Positions 8,242 to 18,905 of a stretch of 64,000 bases of DNA are shown in pieces. Source of the DNA: Margaritifera margaritifera (lineage: Eukaryota; Mollusca; Bivalvia; Unionida; Margaritiferidae); assembly GCA_029931535.1 (NCBI GenBank), contig JAQPZY010001621.1, forward strand, positions 5,740,001 through 5,804,000, given 5' to 3'. Numbering within the stretch: position 1 is the first letter of the stretch; every line of letters begins with the position of its first letter. The notes below the pieces were generated by a model that saw nothing but the letters and a program-made list of their open reading frames with translations, was not told the origin of the DNA and searched no databases. Position numbers and translations under genes: made by a program.

Positions 8242-9103
8242 TAGAACAAGTCTGAGGGGCTGTGTGTGATGTTCGGGTATTTATGCTCTGACCTTATCCC
8301 TCCTCCCTCCCCTACTCACAGGTTTTCTGCCTTCATATGTCAATGTGTTTTGAGAGCACGCTTTTTAACGCGTGCCGCTAGAGTCAATTCCAATCAAATC
8401 AATTAGTGCGCACCTGTCGGTTCGGTCGTAAACAAAAGAATAAGTGCACACCTGGCAGCAGCATAAGCGATACCATAGTGGTCACTTGAAAAAGAACCAT
8501 GTGTGCACCCCATTATTCCCCACTGAAGCCAAAAAATTGTCGGTCTGAGTACTTATGAATCACATCATACCAACTGTTTTCAAATTTTCATTGTTTGCGC
8601 TTAAATGTTAGTTTTAAGCGAGTAGGAAAATTGCTTACAATTTTTCGTTAGTCTAAACTCACTGAAAAGTAAAAAACTCATGAAAAAATTAAAGACAGCT
8701 AATTTGTCCCGCTTTTTGTATTTATATTAGCCAGGGAATATAGTGAGGTTACCTACACTAGTTATACTGTTCAAAATTCGTGCCATATTAATAATAAGCA
8801 TAATAATAATACTCAGTAATAATAATAATAATAATAACAATCATAATCATAATAATAATCCTATTATTAGTCGTATCAGCATTCCTTATCATAAAAAAGG
8901 AGTATGTAATTATAAACCCTATCTGTTTTACATCACACAGCCCCTGGATAGTAGCATATATTAATCTATTCCTTAACATAACGGATAATGTGTTTTACTA
9001 GGGAGTGCTGTTTACTACCTTTCACTGAGCCCTAGGAGACTGTTCCGATGAAATACCAAACTGACACTTAGTATATGTGTTTCACAGGGGTTATGATTCG
9101 ACT
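8242..9103 (-). other. PLE upstream segment X (non-coding)
   Basis: About 860 bp between the hammerhead and the right telomere linker with no convincing ORF. Visible structure: hairpin GCACGC/GCGTGC near 8358-8377, hairpin CGCTTAAA/TTTAAGCG near 8598-8620 (loop 2 nt shorter in this copy than in others), near-direct repeats around GTGCGCACCTG and GTGCACACCTGGC (8406-8460), and an (AAT)n tract at 8795-8860 of variable length. It is the best candidate for the element's promoter region. No specific promoter motif can be called. Confidence 0.5.
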
Positions 9104-9121
9104 TTAGGGTTAGGGTTAGGG
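9104..9121 (+). repeat. (TTAGGG)3 linker between E1 and T1
   Basis: Exactly three repeats, between ATTCGACT and TTATAATTAGC. The same 18-bp linker with the same flanks recurs at every X-to-Y junction in the window. Confidence 0.95.
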
Positions 9122-10363
9122 TTATAATTAGCTAATAAAATGGAAAATATAGCATTGTAAGGAGGTGGCGAAACCCTGGCACTCGCAGAGTTAGGTTTTA
9201 AATGTAGGATGGGAGTTTGTAAACTCCCACGTGCACTGGCCTAGGGAGAATTACTCGCGCTACCTCCTTATATTGTTTCTAATTAGAAGGTCGCATAGGT
9301 TTTTGTTCTTCCGATATGCCGTTACGAGTTTTTGACGATAAATCTGAGGGAAGTCTTTCTGAATTTTAATGTATACTTCTCTAATCAATTTGGCTGCAAG
9401 AGTAGCTTTAGTGTTGTATGTAATAACGAACGGTATAATGTCTACCGTTTCTTCGTGCAAATTAAGACCGAGCGGGCTAATCGTTCCTAGTTTTTTGATC
9501 CAATAATCCTCTCTTTTGGTGAGATTTTCCTTATTTACCACCATTTCAATGGGAATGATTGAACAGTCGTCCAAAGAGTGTCCATCGCTATTAAAATGAT
9601 TGGAAATGGATTTATTTTCCTTATGAACTATGTCAAAACGGTGTCTCGTAAAACTCATCTCTAAGTGTCAGAGTGGTTTGTCCTACATATTGTTTACCGC
9701 ATGCATCGCATGTAATCAGGTAAATGATGTTCCTGGAGTCACACGATAAGTTTTGCTTGATTAAAAAAGTTTGATTATTCGTATGACTGGTGAAACTGTT
9801 TGTTTCCCTAAAAAATGGGCATGTCGCGCATCGTCTACCTTGACATGACATAGCTTTCCCTAAAGTATGAATGTCACCCCTAAGTTCATTTAAAGTAGTA
9901 TTTTTGATTAGCCTGAGAAATCGTTTGGAGTAACCCCTATCCCTCAAAGTTCTGAATAGTGTGTTACTGGCCCTCTGAAAGTCCTCAATTCTTGTGCATA
10001 GCCTGTGGAATCTAATTATTTGCGATTTTAGAATTCCCGTAAATGTATGTCTAGGATGGAATGAAGATTTATGGAGTAACTGGTGTGTGTCGGTAGGTTT
10101 AAAATAAACTTTCGAAGCAAGTTTTCCCGTCATTTCAAAATCTGGCCCTTTAAAAATGGTCGTATCTAAAAAATCCACCGAACTCTCCTTCACATTTGCC
10201 TTCAATTTGACCGACGGGTGGAAACTGTTTAAAATCGAGAAAAATGCATCAAATTTCTTTCGTGAAAAAGTCCAAATTAAAAAGATGTCATCCAAAAAAT
10301 CTCAGGTAAACTAGGGGTAGATAATCACACCTTTTGAAAACATCTTTCTCCCATTCGGCCATA
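9122..10363 (-). pseudogene. Truncated PLE T1 with damaged ORF2
   Basis: It carries the Y segment, the 3' module and ORF2 codons from 390 to the end (stop at 9260), then ends at CGGCCATA joined to GGGTTAGGG. The frame is broken at about 9645-9658 (changed bases in the GIY-YIG part, AAAACTCATC in place of AAAACGATC) and by an extra A in CCAAAAAATC near 10290 next to motif C. The 5' end, i.e. RT motifs A and B and all of ORF1, is missing. It looks like incomplete reverse transcription capped by telomerase. Confidence 0.88.
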
Positions 10364-10518
10364 GGGTTAGGGTTAGGGTTAGGGTTAGGTTTAGGGTTAT
10401 GGTTATGGTTAGGGTAGGGTTAGGGTTAGGGTTAAGGTTAGGGTTTGGGTTAGGGTTAGGGTTAGGGTTTAAATGTAGGATGGGATGGTTAGGGTTAGGG
10501 TTAGGGTTAGGGTTAGGG
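10364..10518 (+). repeat. Degenerate telomere array with an 18-bp PLE stub
   Basis: TTAGGG repeats with variants (TTATGG, TTTAGGG, TTAAGG, TTTGGG, GGTAGGG). At 10468-10485 the array is interrupted by TTTAAATGTAGGATGGGA, the outermost PLE 3' end, after which telomere repeats resume. The same sequence then starts element E2 at about 10519. Confidence 0.9.
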
Positions 10519-10581
10519 TTTAAATGTAGGATGGGTGTTTGTAAACTCCCACGTGCACTGGCCTAGGGAGAATTACTCGCG

Positions 10582-12848
10582 CTACCTCCTTATTTTGTTT
10601 CTAATTAGAAGGTCGCATAGGTTTTTGTTCTTCCGATATGCCGTTACGAGTTTTTGACGATAAATCTGAGGGAAGTCTTTCTGAATTTTAATGTATCCTT
10701 CTCTAATCAATTTGGCTGCAAGAGTAGCTTTAGTGTTGTATGTAATAACGAACGGTATAATGTCTACCGTTTCTTCGTGCAAATTAAGACCGAGCGGGGC
10801 TAATCGTTCCTAGTTTTTTGATCCAATAATCCTCTCTTTTGGTGCGATTTTCCTTATTTACCACCATTTCAATGGGAATGATTGAACAGTCGTCCAAAGA
10901 GTGTCCATCGCTATTAAAATGATTGGAAATGGATTTATTTTCCTTATGAACTATGTCAAAACGGTGTCTCGTAAAACGATCTCTAAGTGTCAGAGTGGTT
11001 TGTCCTACATATTGTTTACCGCATGCATCGCATGTAATCAGGTAAATGATGTTCCTGGAGTCACACGATAAGTTTTGCTTGATTAAAAAAGTTTGATTAT
11101 TCGTATGACTTGAAACTGTTTGTTTCCCTAAAAAATGGGCATGTCGCGCATCGTCTACCTTGACATGACATAGCTTTCCCTAAAGTATGAATGTCACCCC
11201 TAAGTTCATTTAAAGTAGTATTTTTGATTAGTCTGAGAAATCGTTTGGAGTAACCCCTACCCCTCAAAGTTCTGAATAGTGTGTTACTGGCCCTCTGAAA
11301 GTCCTCAATTCTTGTGCATAGCCTGTGGAATCTAATTATTTGAGATTTTAGAATTCCCGTAAATGTATGTCTAGGATGGAATGAAGATTTATGGAGTAAC
11401 TGGTGTGTGTCGTTGGGTTTAAAATAAACTTTCGAAGCAAGTTTTCCCGTCTTTTCAAAATCTGGCCCTTTAAAAATGGTCGTATCTAAAAAATCCACCG
11501 AACTCTCCTTCACATTTGCCTTCAATTTGACCGACGGGTGGAAACTGTTTAAAATCGAGAAAAATGCATCAAATTTCTTTCGTGAAAAAGTCCAAATTAA
11601 AAAGATGTCATCCAAAAATCTCAGGTAAACTAGGGGTAGATAATCACACCTTTTGAAAACTTCTTTCTCCCATTCGGCCATAAAGATATTGGCGTAACTA
11701 GGGGCAAATTTTTTGCCCATGGCGGTCCCTGAGATTTGTAGGTACCATTTTCCATTAAATTCAAAGTCATTATTAACCAGACCAAGTTTCAATAGTTCTA
11801 AAATTTCTAGGTCTGGTCTTTTCGGGTCGGGGTTACTCAAGAAACAATTCCGTACTGTTTTTAAGCCGTCCTTGTTGTCGATATTAGTGTACATGCTTTC
11901 TACGTCTAAAGTAACGAGAAGACTGTCTTTTGGAATTATGATGTGCCTAATTTTATCTAAAAAGTCGTTCGTATCTCGGAGATATGCTGTATGTTTCGTC
12001 GCTAAAGGTGCTAAAAACGAATCCACGTATTCTGAAATTTGATAAGATTCGCTGCCCACATCCGACACGATAGGTCTACCCTGTGGAATTTTGAACGGAA
12101 TAGACCAAGTTTCTGGTTCTTTATGAATTTTTGGCAAAGTGTACATGTGTCTCGGTCTGGGGTTATCGGGTGGGGTTAGGTAAGCTGCTTGTTTCTTATT
12201 GATGTATCTATTTTTCACCAATCTGTGTACAATCCGTGTAATCTTTTTTCCGGTTTCGGGATAAATCGGGTTATGTATTTGTCTGTAATGTTTCTCATTA
12301 CTTAGTTGTTGATGTATTTCCTGTATATAGTCCTCTGTATCTAAAATGACTGTGGCCGAACCTTTATCGGCTTTCCTTATCACAATATTTTTATCTTCTT
12401 TTAGAGTTTTTTTTGAAGCAAATTCTTCTTGAGTTAGATTTGGTTTTTCTGTTTCATATTTCCATTGTGAAATTTGTTTAAAAACTCCATCCGTAATGTT
12501 TCTAATGGTTGTTGGAAAAGTGGAAGGTGGAGGGCACCATTCGCTTTTTGCCACAAACGGGACTCTCTCCGATTTGCTTTTCAAATGAAAGAGATTAGTT
12601 ATCATTAGTTTTCTAGTAAATTCTTTCACCGGTTGAGTGATTGTCGCTACATCCACATATCTAGGAGTCGGAACGAATTTTAAGCCTTTATTTAAAACTG
12701 AAAATTCTATTTCTGTGAGTCTCCTAGAGCTCAGGTTTACAACTGTTTTCCCTAGTTGTTTTGTTAACTCCTTACTACCGTTTTCTGAACCTGCTGAAAA
12801 CCCTGCTTGATAGCGTGCATCTGTGCGTACCAACCGTCCAGAATGCAC
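10582..12848 (-). pseudogene. PLE ORF2, two frameshifts (E2)
   Basis: The RT part is intact from the GTG-started frame at 12848 through motif C. A 4-bp deletion (GGTG missing at about 11108, in the linker after the C562 cluster) shifts the frame and ends the protein at 11097. A second lesion, one extra G in GAGCGGGGC near 10795, shifts the endonuclease tail again. The product would be RT without GIY-YIG. Both lesions lie left of the duplication boundary and are absent from chimeric E3. Confidence 0.88.
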
Positions 12849-14401
12849 TGTGCCGACTCTGGGCTCCAGTGAATTCCGTCCAGCTGGAACGACATCTCGT
12901 CCCTTTTCCCGGTGTACAAAGCTTTCACCCCCTCAATTTGAATTTTGGATATACTCTCGTTTAATTTGGATAGATTGAACGCTTCTGCTGGTTTCTTTGA
13001 TTGTAGAGTTTGCGAAATTGGAATTCTTGCTACGAAAATCTCGGAGTTAGGGAATCTCCCCCGAGTAGTTCTCAGCAGTTCTTTCATTGATTGACCTACC
13101 ATATTTGTGTTTGCATTTTCCCTCTCATTAGTTCCCACGTGAATAATGATTCTTTTAGGTTTTTCTTGATATCGATAATTTCTTACTAAATCAAGTACAT
13201 GTTTTATTTTTGCACCAGGGTACGCCTCTACCTGTACATTTTTGTCCTTCAAATTCGTAAAGCGAGCAAGATTTGAGTCCCCGATTATCAGATCTGCGTT
13301 GGTAATTCTAGGTATGTCCCAGTCCGATTTAGGGTTAGTGTGCCTCGTAACTCTGCCTGCTTTAGATGGTGAGATAACTATAGATGCATATGTCAACTTC
13401 GGGATCGTCGGAGATGTATTTCGTGACCCTTCCGGAGACAAAGACCGGCGCCCTGGTGAGCTACTCCGTCTTGGTGACGGTGACCTTGACCTTACCACTT
13501 TGTCCAATATATTTAAGGCGGGGACAGACAGACATCTGGACAGACGAGTTATAGAATTTAATGCAGCAGTTACGCCGTTTTCTAGGGGGCTAGATGGATT
13601 ATTGAACATTTTCTTCTCTAACGATCGTCTTACCTTTTTCTGGTCAGAACCCTGTTTTTTGTGCCTTTTGGGGGTGTTAATGGGATTAGAATCGTAAGAA
13701 TCTGAGATACGTCTTTTGGATGGGGTCCGGATTGGTTGCGAGTCCAAAATTTGTAATGGCTGAAACCGATTACTCAGCGTAATTGAGGGTTCCAGGGGCT
13801 GCTTTTTAGGGGTAGTTTTACGTGGGATTTTATAGGGCGACTTATAGGTTTCTTGGGTGTTAGCGGGAGGACGAAGATTGGTTTTTGATTGATTTATTTT
13901 CCGATTGTTCGGCGTTATCGGCAAAAGTGACCGTATAATCTCTTTATATTCCTGGATCGTTTCAAAACGTAATCTCCTCTTTAAATTATTTTTCCCCCAG
14001 TCAAGCGCCTGGTTGGAAAGGGCTCTAATAGTAAACTCGGAAAAGTCTAAACCGACAATCATTCCCAAAAGTTCCGAAATCCTGTCTTTGTAGTGTTTGC
14101 ATAGAGTCTGAGCGACCTTAGTAGCCCACATTCTGTTTAAACCCAGTAATTCGTTCTTCAGTGTCGAATTCGACTGAGCTGGTTTAAGAAAATTGTCCAA
14201 GAGCTTTACCTGTTGGTCAAAACCGTTCGTACGATAATTGCCTAGCGTTTGTGGTGTGAGGATTTTTAAGTGGTGCAAAGCCTGCAAAATTTGATAAAAC
14301 AGTTTAATGAAGTGGCTATTTGGATTTTGTCTTTCTTGCCTGTTAGTAAAGAAACTCTGGCGCCCACCTCTATTCATTTTCAAAGCGTGATTGGGATGCA
14401 T
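12764..14401 (-). CDS. PLE ORF1, SGNH hydrolase protein (E2)
   Basis: 545 codons with all four SGNH blocks. Differences from E1: I192 for N, E274 for A, S314 for R in the RS patch, and C519. The same set is in E3, marking E2 and E3 as one subfamily. The slippery heptamer at 12797-12803 is intact, but a frameshifted product here would run into the broken ORF2. Confidence 0.85.
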   Translation of the reverse strand: MHPNHALKMNRGGRQSFFTNRQERQNPNSHFIKLFYQILQALHHLKILTPQTLGNYRTNGFDQQVKLLDNFLKPAQSNSTLKNELLGLNRMWATKVAQTLCKHYKDRISELLGMIVGLDFSEFTIRALSNQALDWGKNNLKRRLRFETIQEYKEIIRSLLPITPNNRKINQSKTNLRPPANTQETYKSPYKIPRKTTPKKQPLEPSITLSNRFQPLQILDSQPIRTPSKRRISDSYDSNPINTPKRHKKQGSDQKKVRRSLEKKMFNNPSSPLENGVTAALNSITRLSRCLSVPALNILDKVVRSRSPSPRRSSSPGRRSLSPEGSRNTSPTIPKLTYASIVISPSKAGRVTRHTNPKSDWDIPRITNADLIIGDSNLARFTNLKDKNVQVEAYPGAKIKHVLDLVRNYRYQEKPKRIIIHVGTNERENANTNMVGQSMKELLRTTRGRFPNSEIFVARIPISQTLQSKKPAEAFNLSKLNESISKIQIEGVKALYTGKRDEMSFQLDGIHWSPESAQCILDGWYAQMHAIKQGFQQVQKTVVRS

Positions 14402-15116
14402 GAATGAATGAATAAATGAATGAATGAATGAATGAAAAAAATAGTCAGTGAATGCCACCACCAATAAAATAAAATTTGAAGTGAAATTATAGAAACCAAC
14501 AAATGAATGAACGAATGAAAATATAACACAATGTTCAATAAATATAGACAAAATGTCCTCCGGATACAAGGACTCTGTGATTGAATCTATCTCTATTAAT
14601 TATGGTGAGAAAAGCCGGGATAAATAAATGTACTTATCTTTTTTCGGCAGTTAACCAGGCGATGGATCCTTTTTCCTGGCTCTCCTCCTCTGAATTAATC
14701 CAATACGAATCACTTTTCCAAAAACACAAAAGAATGTTTGTCAAACGGCCCTTGTTACGCCTATGAGGGCGAAACTAAATTCGTCTTAAACCTTTTAGGC
14801 GATTTGTCAACTTGGCGCCAGTATGCAACATATACACTGAATGATTGGTCCAAAATTCCTACACTGATAGAGCGATGATGAATTGCCGCCGGCCTGTATG
14901 TATCTCCGATAAATCTGAAAAGTAATCAGTGTTTAAAGACTGTCTCCAAAAAATTGAAGAAGAAAGTCGGTCAACAAAAATATTTTTTTGGTTTTTATAG
15001 TTTTTTTGGTTTTTTTCCTTTTTTGTGATCAATTATATACAATAATGTCAATAAAACAACGAAATGTGAAATAAAAACTTGTCAACTACTAAGCATATCC
15101 AGCTACTATCCGTATC

Positions 15117-15155
15117 GTCACTAGGCCTTTCGGCGTATTGCCTTCGTCAGGTGAC
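15117..15155 (-). ncRNA. Hammerhead ribozyme (E2)
   Basis: Same 39-nt core as in E1, with no base change seen in the conserved positions or stems. Confidence 0.75.
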
Positions 15156-16022
15156 TAGAACAAGTCTGAGGGGCTGTGTGTGATGTTCGGGTATTTATGC
15201 TCTGACCTTATCCCCCCTCCCTCCCCTACTCCTAGGTCGGCTGCCTTCATTTTTCAATGTGTTTTGAGAGCACGCTTTTTAACGCGTGCCGCTAGAGTCA
15301 ATTCCAATCAAATCAATTAGTGCGCACCTGTCGGTTCGGTCGTAAACAAAAGAATAAGTGCACACCTGGCAGCAGCATAAGCGATACCATAGTGGTCACT
15401 TGAAAAAGAACCATGTGTGCACCCCATTATTCCCCACTGAAGCCAAAAAATTGTCGGTCTGAGTACTTATGAATCACATCATACCAACTGTTTTCAAATT
15501 TTCATTGTTTGCGCTTAAATGTTACAGTTTTAAGCGAGTAGGAAAATTGCTTACAATTTTTCGTTAGTCTAAACTCACTGAAAAGTAAAAAACTCATGAA
15601 AAAATTAAAGACAGCTAATTTGTCCCGCTTTTTGTATTTATATTAGCCAGGGAATATAGTGAGGTTACCTACACTAGTTATACTGTTCAAAATTCGTGCC
15701 ATATTAATAATAAGCATAATAATAATACTCAGTAATAATAATAATAATAAAAATAACAATCATAATCATAATAATAATCCTATTATTAGTCGTATCAGCA
15801 TTCCTTATCATAAAAAAGGAGTATGTAATTATAAACCCTATCTGTTTTACATCACACAGCCCCTGGATAGTAGCATATATTAATCTATTCCTTAACATAA
15901 CGGATCATGTGTTTTACTAGGGAGTGCTGTTTACTACCTTTCACTGAGCCCTAGGAGACTGTTCCGATGAAATACCAAACTGACACTTAGTATATGTGTT
16001 TCACAGGGGTTATGATTCGACT

Positions 16023-16040
16023 TTAGGGTTAGGGTTAGGG
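16023..16040 (+). repeat. (TTAGGG)3 linker, E2 to T2
   Basis: Identical in length and flanks to the linker right of E1. Confidence 0.95.
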
Positions 16041-16484
16041 TTATAATTAGCTAATAAAATGGAAAATATAGCATTGTAAGGAGGTGGCGAAACCCTGGCA
16101 CTCGCAGAGTTAGGTTTTAAATGTAGGATGGGAGTTTGTAAACTCCCACGTGCACTGGCCTAGGGAGAATTACTCGCGCTACCTCCTTATTTTGTTTCTA
16201 ATTAGAAGGTCGCATAGGTTTTTGTTCTTCCGATATGCCGTTACGAGTTTTTGACGATAAATCTGAGGGAAGTCTTTCTGAATTTTAATGTATCCTTCTC
16301 TAATCAATTTGGCTGCAAGAGTAGCTTTAGTGTTGTATGTAATAACGAACGGTATAATGTCTACCGTTTCTTCGTGCAAATTAAGACCGAGCGGGCTAAT
16401 CGTTCCTAGTTTTTTGATCCAATAATCCTCTCTTTTGGTGAGATTTTCCTTATTTACCACCATTTCAATGGGAATGATTGAACA
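16041..16484 (-). pseudogene. Severely truncated PLE T2
   Basis: Only Y, the 3' module and the last ~100 codons of ORF2 (after the GIY-YIG core; stop at 16179) remain. It ends at GATTGAACA, followed by GGGTTAGGG. No catalytic residue except E673 and N689 survives, so it is a dead 3' remnant. Confidence 0.9.
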
Positions 16485-16499
16485 GGGTTAGGGTTAGGG

Positions 16500-16540
<41 letters not shown>

Positions 16541-16551
16541 GGTTAGGGTTA
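16485..16551 (+). repeat. Telomere array between T2 and T3
   Basis: About eleven TTAGGG repeats with one 7-bp TTTAGGG variant. It is repeated base for base at 24896-24962. Confidence 0.95.
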
Positions 16552-17719
16552 GGTTTTAAATGTAGGATGGGAGTTTGTAAACTCCCACGTGCACTGGCCT
16601 AGGGAGAATTACTCGCGCTACCTCCTTATTTTGTTTCTAATTAGAAGGTCGCATAGGTTTTTGTTCTTCCGATATGCCGTTACGATTTTTTGACGATAAA
16701 TCTGAGGGAAGTCTTTCTGAATTTTAATGTATCCTTCTCTAATCAATTTGGCTGTAAGAGTAGCTTTAGTGTTGTATGTAATAACGAACGGTATAATGTC
16801 TACCGTTTCTTCGTGCAAATTAAGACCGAGCGGGCTAATCGTTCCTAGTTTTTTGATCCAATAATCCTCTCTTTTGGTGCGATTTTCCTTATTTACCACC
16901 ATTTCAATGGGAATGATTGAACAGTCGTCCAAAGAGTGTCCATCGCCATTAAAATGATTGGAAATGGATTTATTTTCCTTATGAACTATGTCAAAACGGT
17001 GTCTCGTAAAACGATCTCTAAGTGTCAGAGTGGTTTGTCCTACATATTGTTTACCGCATGCATCGCATGTAATCAGGTAAATGATGTTCCTGGAGTCACA
17101 CGATAAGTTTTGCTTGATTAAAAAAGTTTGATTATTCGTATGACTGGTGAAACTGTTTGTTTCCCTAAAAAATGGGCATGTCGCGCATCGTCTACCTTGA
17201 CATGACATAGCTTTCCCTAAAGTATGAATGTCACCCCTAAGTTCATTTAAAGTAGTATTTTTGATTAGCCTGAGAAATCGTTTGGAGTAACCCCTACCCC
17301 TCAAAGTTCTGAATAGTGTGTTACTGGCCCTCTGAAAGTCCTCAATTCTTGTGCATAGCCTGTGGAATCTAATTATTTGCGATTTTAGAATTCCCGTAAA
17401 TGTATGTCTAGGATGGAATGAAGATTTATGGAGTAACTGGTGTGTGTCGGTAGGTTTAAAATAAACTTTCGAAGCAAGTTTTCCCGTCTTTTCAAAATCT
17501 GGCCCTTTAAAAATGGTCGTATCTAAAAAATCCACCGAACTCTCCTTCACATTTGCCTTTAATTTGACCGACGGGTGGAAACTGTTTAAAATCGAGAAAA
17601 ATGCATCAAATTTCTTTCGTGAAAAAGTCCAAATTAAAAAGATGTCATCCAAAAATCTCAGGTAAACTAGGGGTAGATAATCACACCTTTTGAAAACTTC
17701 TTTCTCCCATTCGGCCATA
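16552..17719 (-). mobile_element. 5'-truncated PLE T3
   Basis: 3' module plus ORF2 codons 390-755, cut at CGGCCATA and capped by GGGTTAGGG. It lacks Y, ORF1, hammerhead and X. T3, T4 and the left part of E3 repeat at exactly 1186 bp, so this array grew by DNA duplication rather than by separate insertions. Confidence 0.9.
16618..17718 (-). CDS. Truncated ORF2 frame: RT motif C to GIY-YIG (T3), 366 codons
   Basis: The frame begins at a true ATG (M390 of the full protein, MAEWEKEVF) that lies exactly at the truncation point. It contains FLDDIF, the thumb/linker, the cysteine cluster and a complete GIY-YIG with R, E and N. RT motifs A and B are absent, so it cannot polymerise; an endonuclease-only product is conceivable. 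No promoter is visible upstream, only telomere repeats. Private changes are G647, R669, T711 and I734. It is a possible pseudogene that happens to be open. Confidence 0.55.
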   Translation of the reverse strand: MAEWEKEVFKRCDYLPLVYLRFLDDIFLIWTFSRKKFDAFFSILNSFHPSVKLKANVKESSVDFLDTTIFKGPDFEKTGKLASKVYFKPTDTHQLLHKSSFHPRHTFTGILKSQIIRFHRLCTRIEDFQRASNTLFRTLRGRGYSKRFLRLIKNTTLNELRGDIHTLGKAMSCQGRRCATCPFFRETNSFTSHTNNQTFLIKQNLSCDSRNIIYLITCDACGKQYVGQTTLTLRDRFTRHRFDIVHKENKSISNHFNGDGHSLDDCSIIPIEMVVNKENRTKREDYWIKKLGTISPLGLNLHEETVDIIPFVITYNTKATLTAKLIREGYIKIQKDFPQIYRQKIVTAYRKNKNLCDLLIRNKIRR

Positions 17720-17740
17720 GGGTTAGGGTTAGGGTTAGGG
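17720..17740 (+). repeat. Short TTAGGG block, T3 to T4
   Basis: Three and a half repeats joining CGGCCATA of T3 to TTTAAATG of T4. Confidence 0.92.
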
Positions 17741-18905
17741 TTTAAATGTAGGATGGGAGTTTGTAAACTCCCACGTGCACTGGCCTAGGGAGAATTACTC
17801 GCGCTACCTCCTTATTTTGTTTCTAATTAGAAGGTCGCATAGGTTTTTGTTCTTCCGATATGCAGTTACGAGTTTTTGACGATAAATCTGAGGGAAGTCT
17901 TTCTGAATTTTAATGTATCCTTCTCTAATCAATTTGGCTGCAAGAGTAGCTTTAGTGTTGTATGTAATAACGAACGGTATAATGTCTACCGTTTCTTCGT
18001 GCAAATTAAGACCGAGCGGGCTAATCGTTCCTAGTTTTTTGATCCAATAATCCTCTCTTTTGGTGAGATTTTCCTTATTTACCACCATTTCAATGGGAAT
18101 GATTGAACAGTCGTCCAAAGAGTGTCCATCGCTATTAAAATGATTGGAAATGGATTTATTTTCCTTATGAACTATGTCAAAACGGTGTCTCGTAAAACGA
18201 TCTCTAAGTGTCAGAGTGGTTTGTCCTACATATTGTTTACCGCATGCATCGCATGTAATCAGGTAAATGATGTTCCTGGAGTCACACGATAAGTTTTGCT
18301 TGATTAAAAAAGTTTGATTATTCGTATGACTGGTGAAACTGTTTGTTTCCCTAAAAAATGGGCATGTCGCGCATCGTCTACCTTGACATGACATAGCTTT
18401 CCCTAAAGTATGAATGTCACCCCTAAGTTCATTTAAAGTAGTATTTTTGATTAGCCTGAGAAATCGTTTGGAGTAACCCCTATCCCTCAAAGTTCTGAAT
18501 AGTGTGTTACTGGCCCTCTGAAAGTCCTCAATTCTTGTGCATAGCCTGTGGAATCTAATTATTTGCGATTTTAGAATTCCCGTAAATGTATGTCTAGGAT
18601 GGAATGAAGATTTATGGAGTAACTGGTGTGTGTCGGTAGGTTTAAAATAAACTTTCGAAGCAAGTTTTCCCGTCTTTTCAAAATCTGGCCCTTTAAAAAT
18701 GGTCGTATCTAAAAAATCCACCGAACTCTCCTTCACATTTGCCTTCAATTTGACCGACGGGTGGAAACTGTTTAAAATCGAGAAAAATGCATCAAATTTC
18801 TTTCGTGAAAAAGTCCAAATTAAAAAGATGTCATCCAAAAATCTCAGGTAAACTAGGGGTAGATAATCACACCTTTTGAAAACTTCTTTCTCCCATTCGG
18901 CCATA
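17741..18905 (-). mobile_element. 5'-truncated PLE T4
   Basis: Same structure and same break as T3, 1186 bp further on. It carries the consensus G-to-S and L/A/L states where T3 differs, and D530 (LRDRG) shared with E3 and T1. Confidence 0.9.
17804..18904 (-). CDS. Truncated ORF2 frame with GIY-YIG (T4), 366 codons
   Basis: ATG-initiated at the truncation point. The GIY-YIG residues and cysteine cluster match the full-length consensus, so if any truncated copy encodes an active nuclease this one is the better candidate. No sign of its own promoter. Confidence 0.55.
   Translation of the reverse strand: MAEWEKEVFKRCDYLPLVYLRFLDDIFLIWTFSRKKFDAFFSILNSFHPSVKLKANVKESSVDFLDTTIFKGPDFEKTGKLASKVYFKPTDTHQLLHKSSFHPRHTFTGILKSQIIRFHRLCTRIEDFQRASNTLFRTLRDRGYSKRFLRLIKNTTLNELRGDIHTLGKAMSCQGRRCATCPFFRETNSFTSHTNNQTFLIKQNLSCDSRNIIYLITCDACGKQYVGQTTLTLRDRFTRHRFDIVHKENKSISNHFNSDGHSLDDCSIIPIEMVVNKENLTKREDYWIKKLGTISPLGLNLHEETVDIIPFVITYNTKATLAAKLIREGYIKIQKDFPQIYRQKLVTAYRKNKNLCDLLIRNKIRR

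Larger units (their letters stand above)
3594..9103 (-). mobile_element. Penelope-like retroelement E1, full length
   Basis: A complete unit flanked by TTAGGG on both sides. On the - strand it carries the X segment, hammerhead, leader, ORF1 (SGNH), ORF2 (RT, GIY-YIG) and 3' hairpin module. Its 3' end meets telomere repeats directly at the internal TTAGG and lacks the ~75-bp Y segment present in T1, T2, T5 and E5-E10. It is the most centromere-proximal copy and so presumably the oldest insertion. The C-terminal GIY-YIG and FLDD-type RT match endonuclease-bearing animal PLEs (Neptune/Penelope/Nematis side) rather than the endonuclease-deficient Athena/Coprina type; the exact clade needs a tree. 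Confidence 0.93.
10519..16022 (-). mobile_element. Penelope-like retroelement E2, full length but ORF2 broken
   Basis: The order is the same as in E1; the 3' end joins telomere repeats directly, without Y. The 3' hairpin has a G-to-T change (GGGTGTTT) that breaks one pair. The homopolymer tract in the leader is short and interrupted by GG. From about 11.42 kb rightwards it is the left copy of an 8.41-kb duplication. Confidence 0.92.

Noticed and set aside
8743..8979. Small frames with poly-N or poly-I stretches across the AAT tract
   Set aside because: They are translated (AAT)n microsatellite, with no ATG start and no conservation beyond the repeat.
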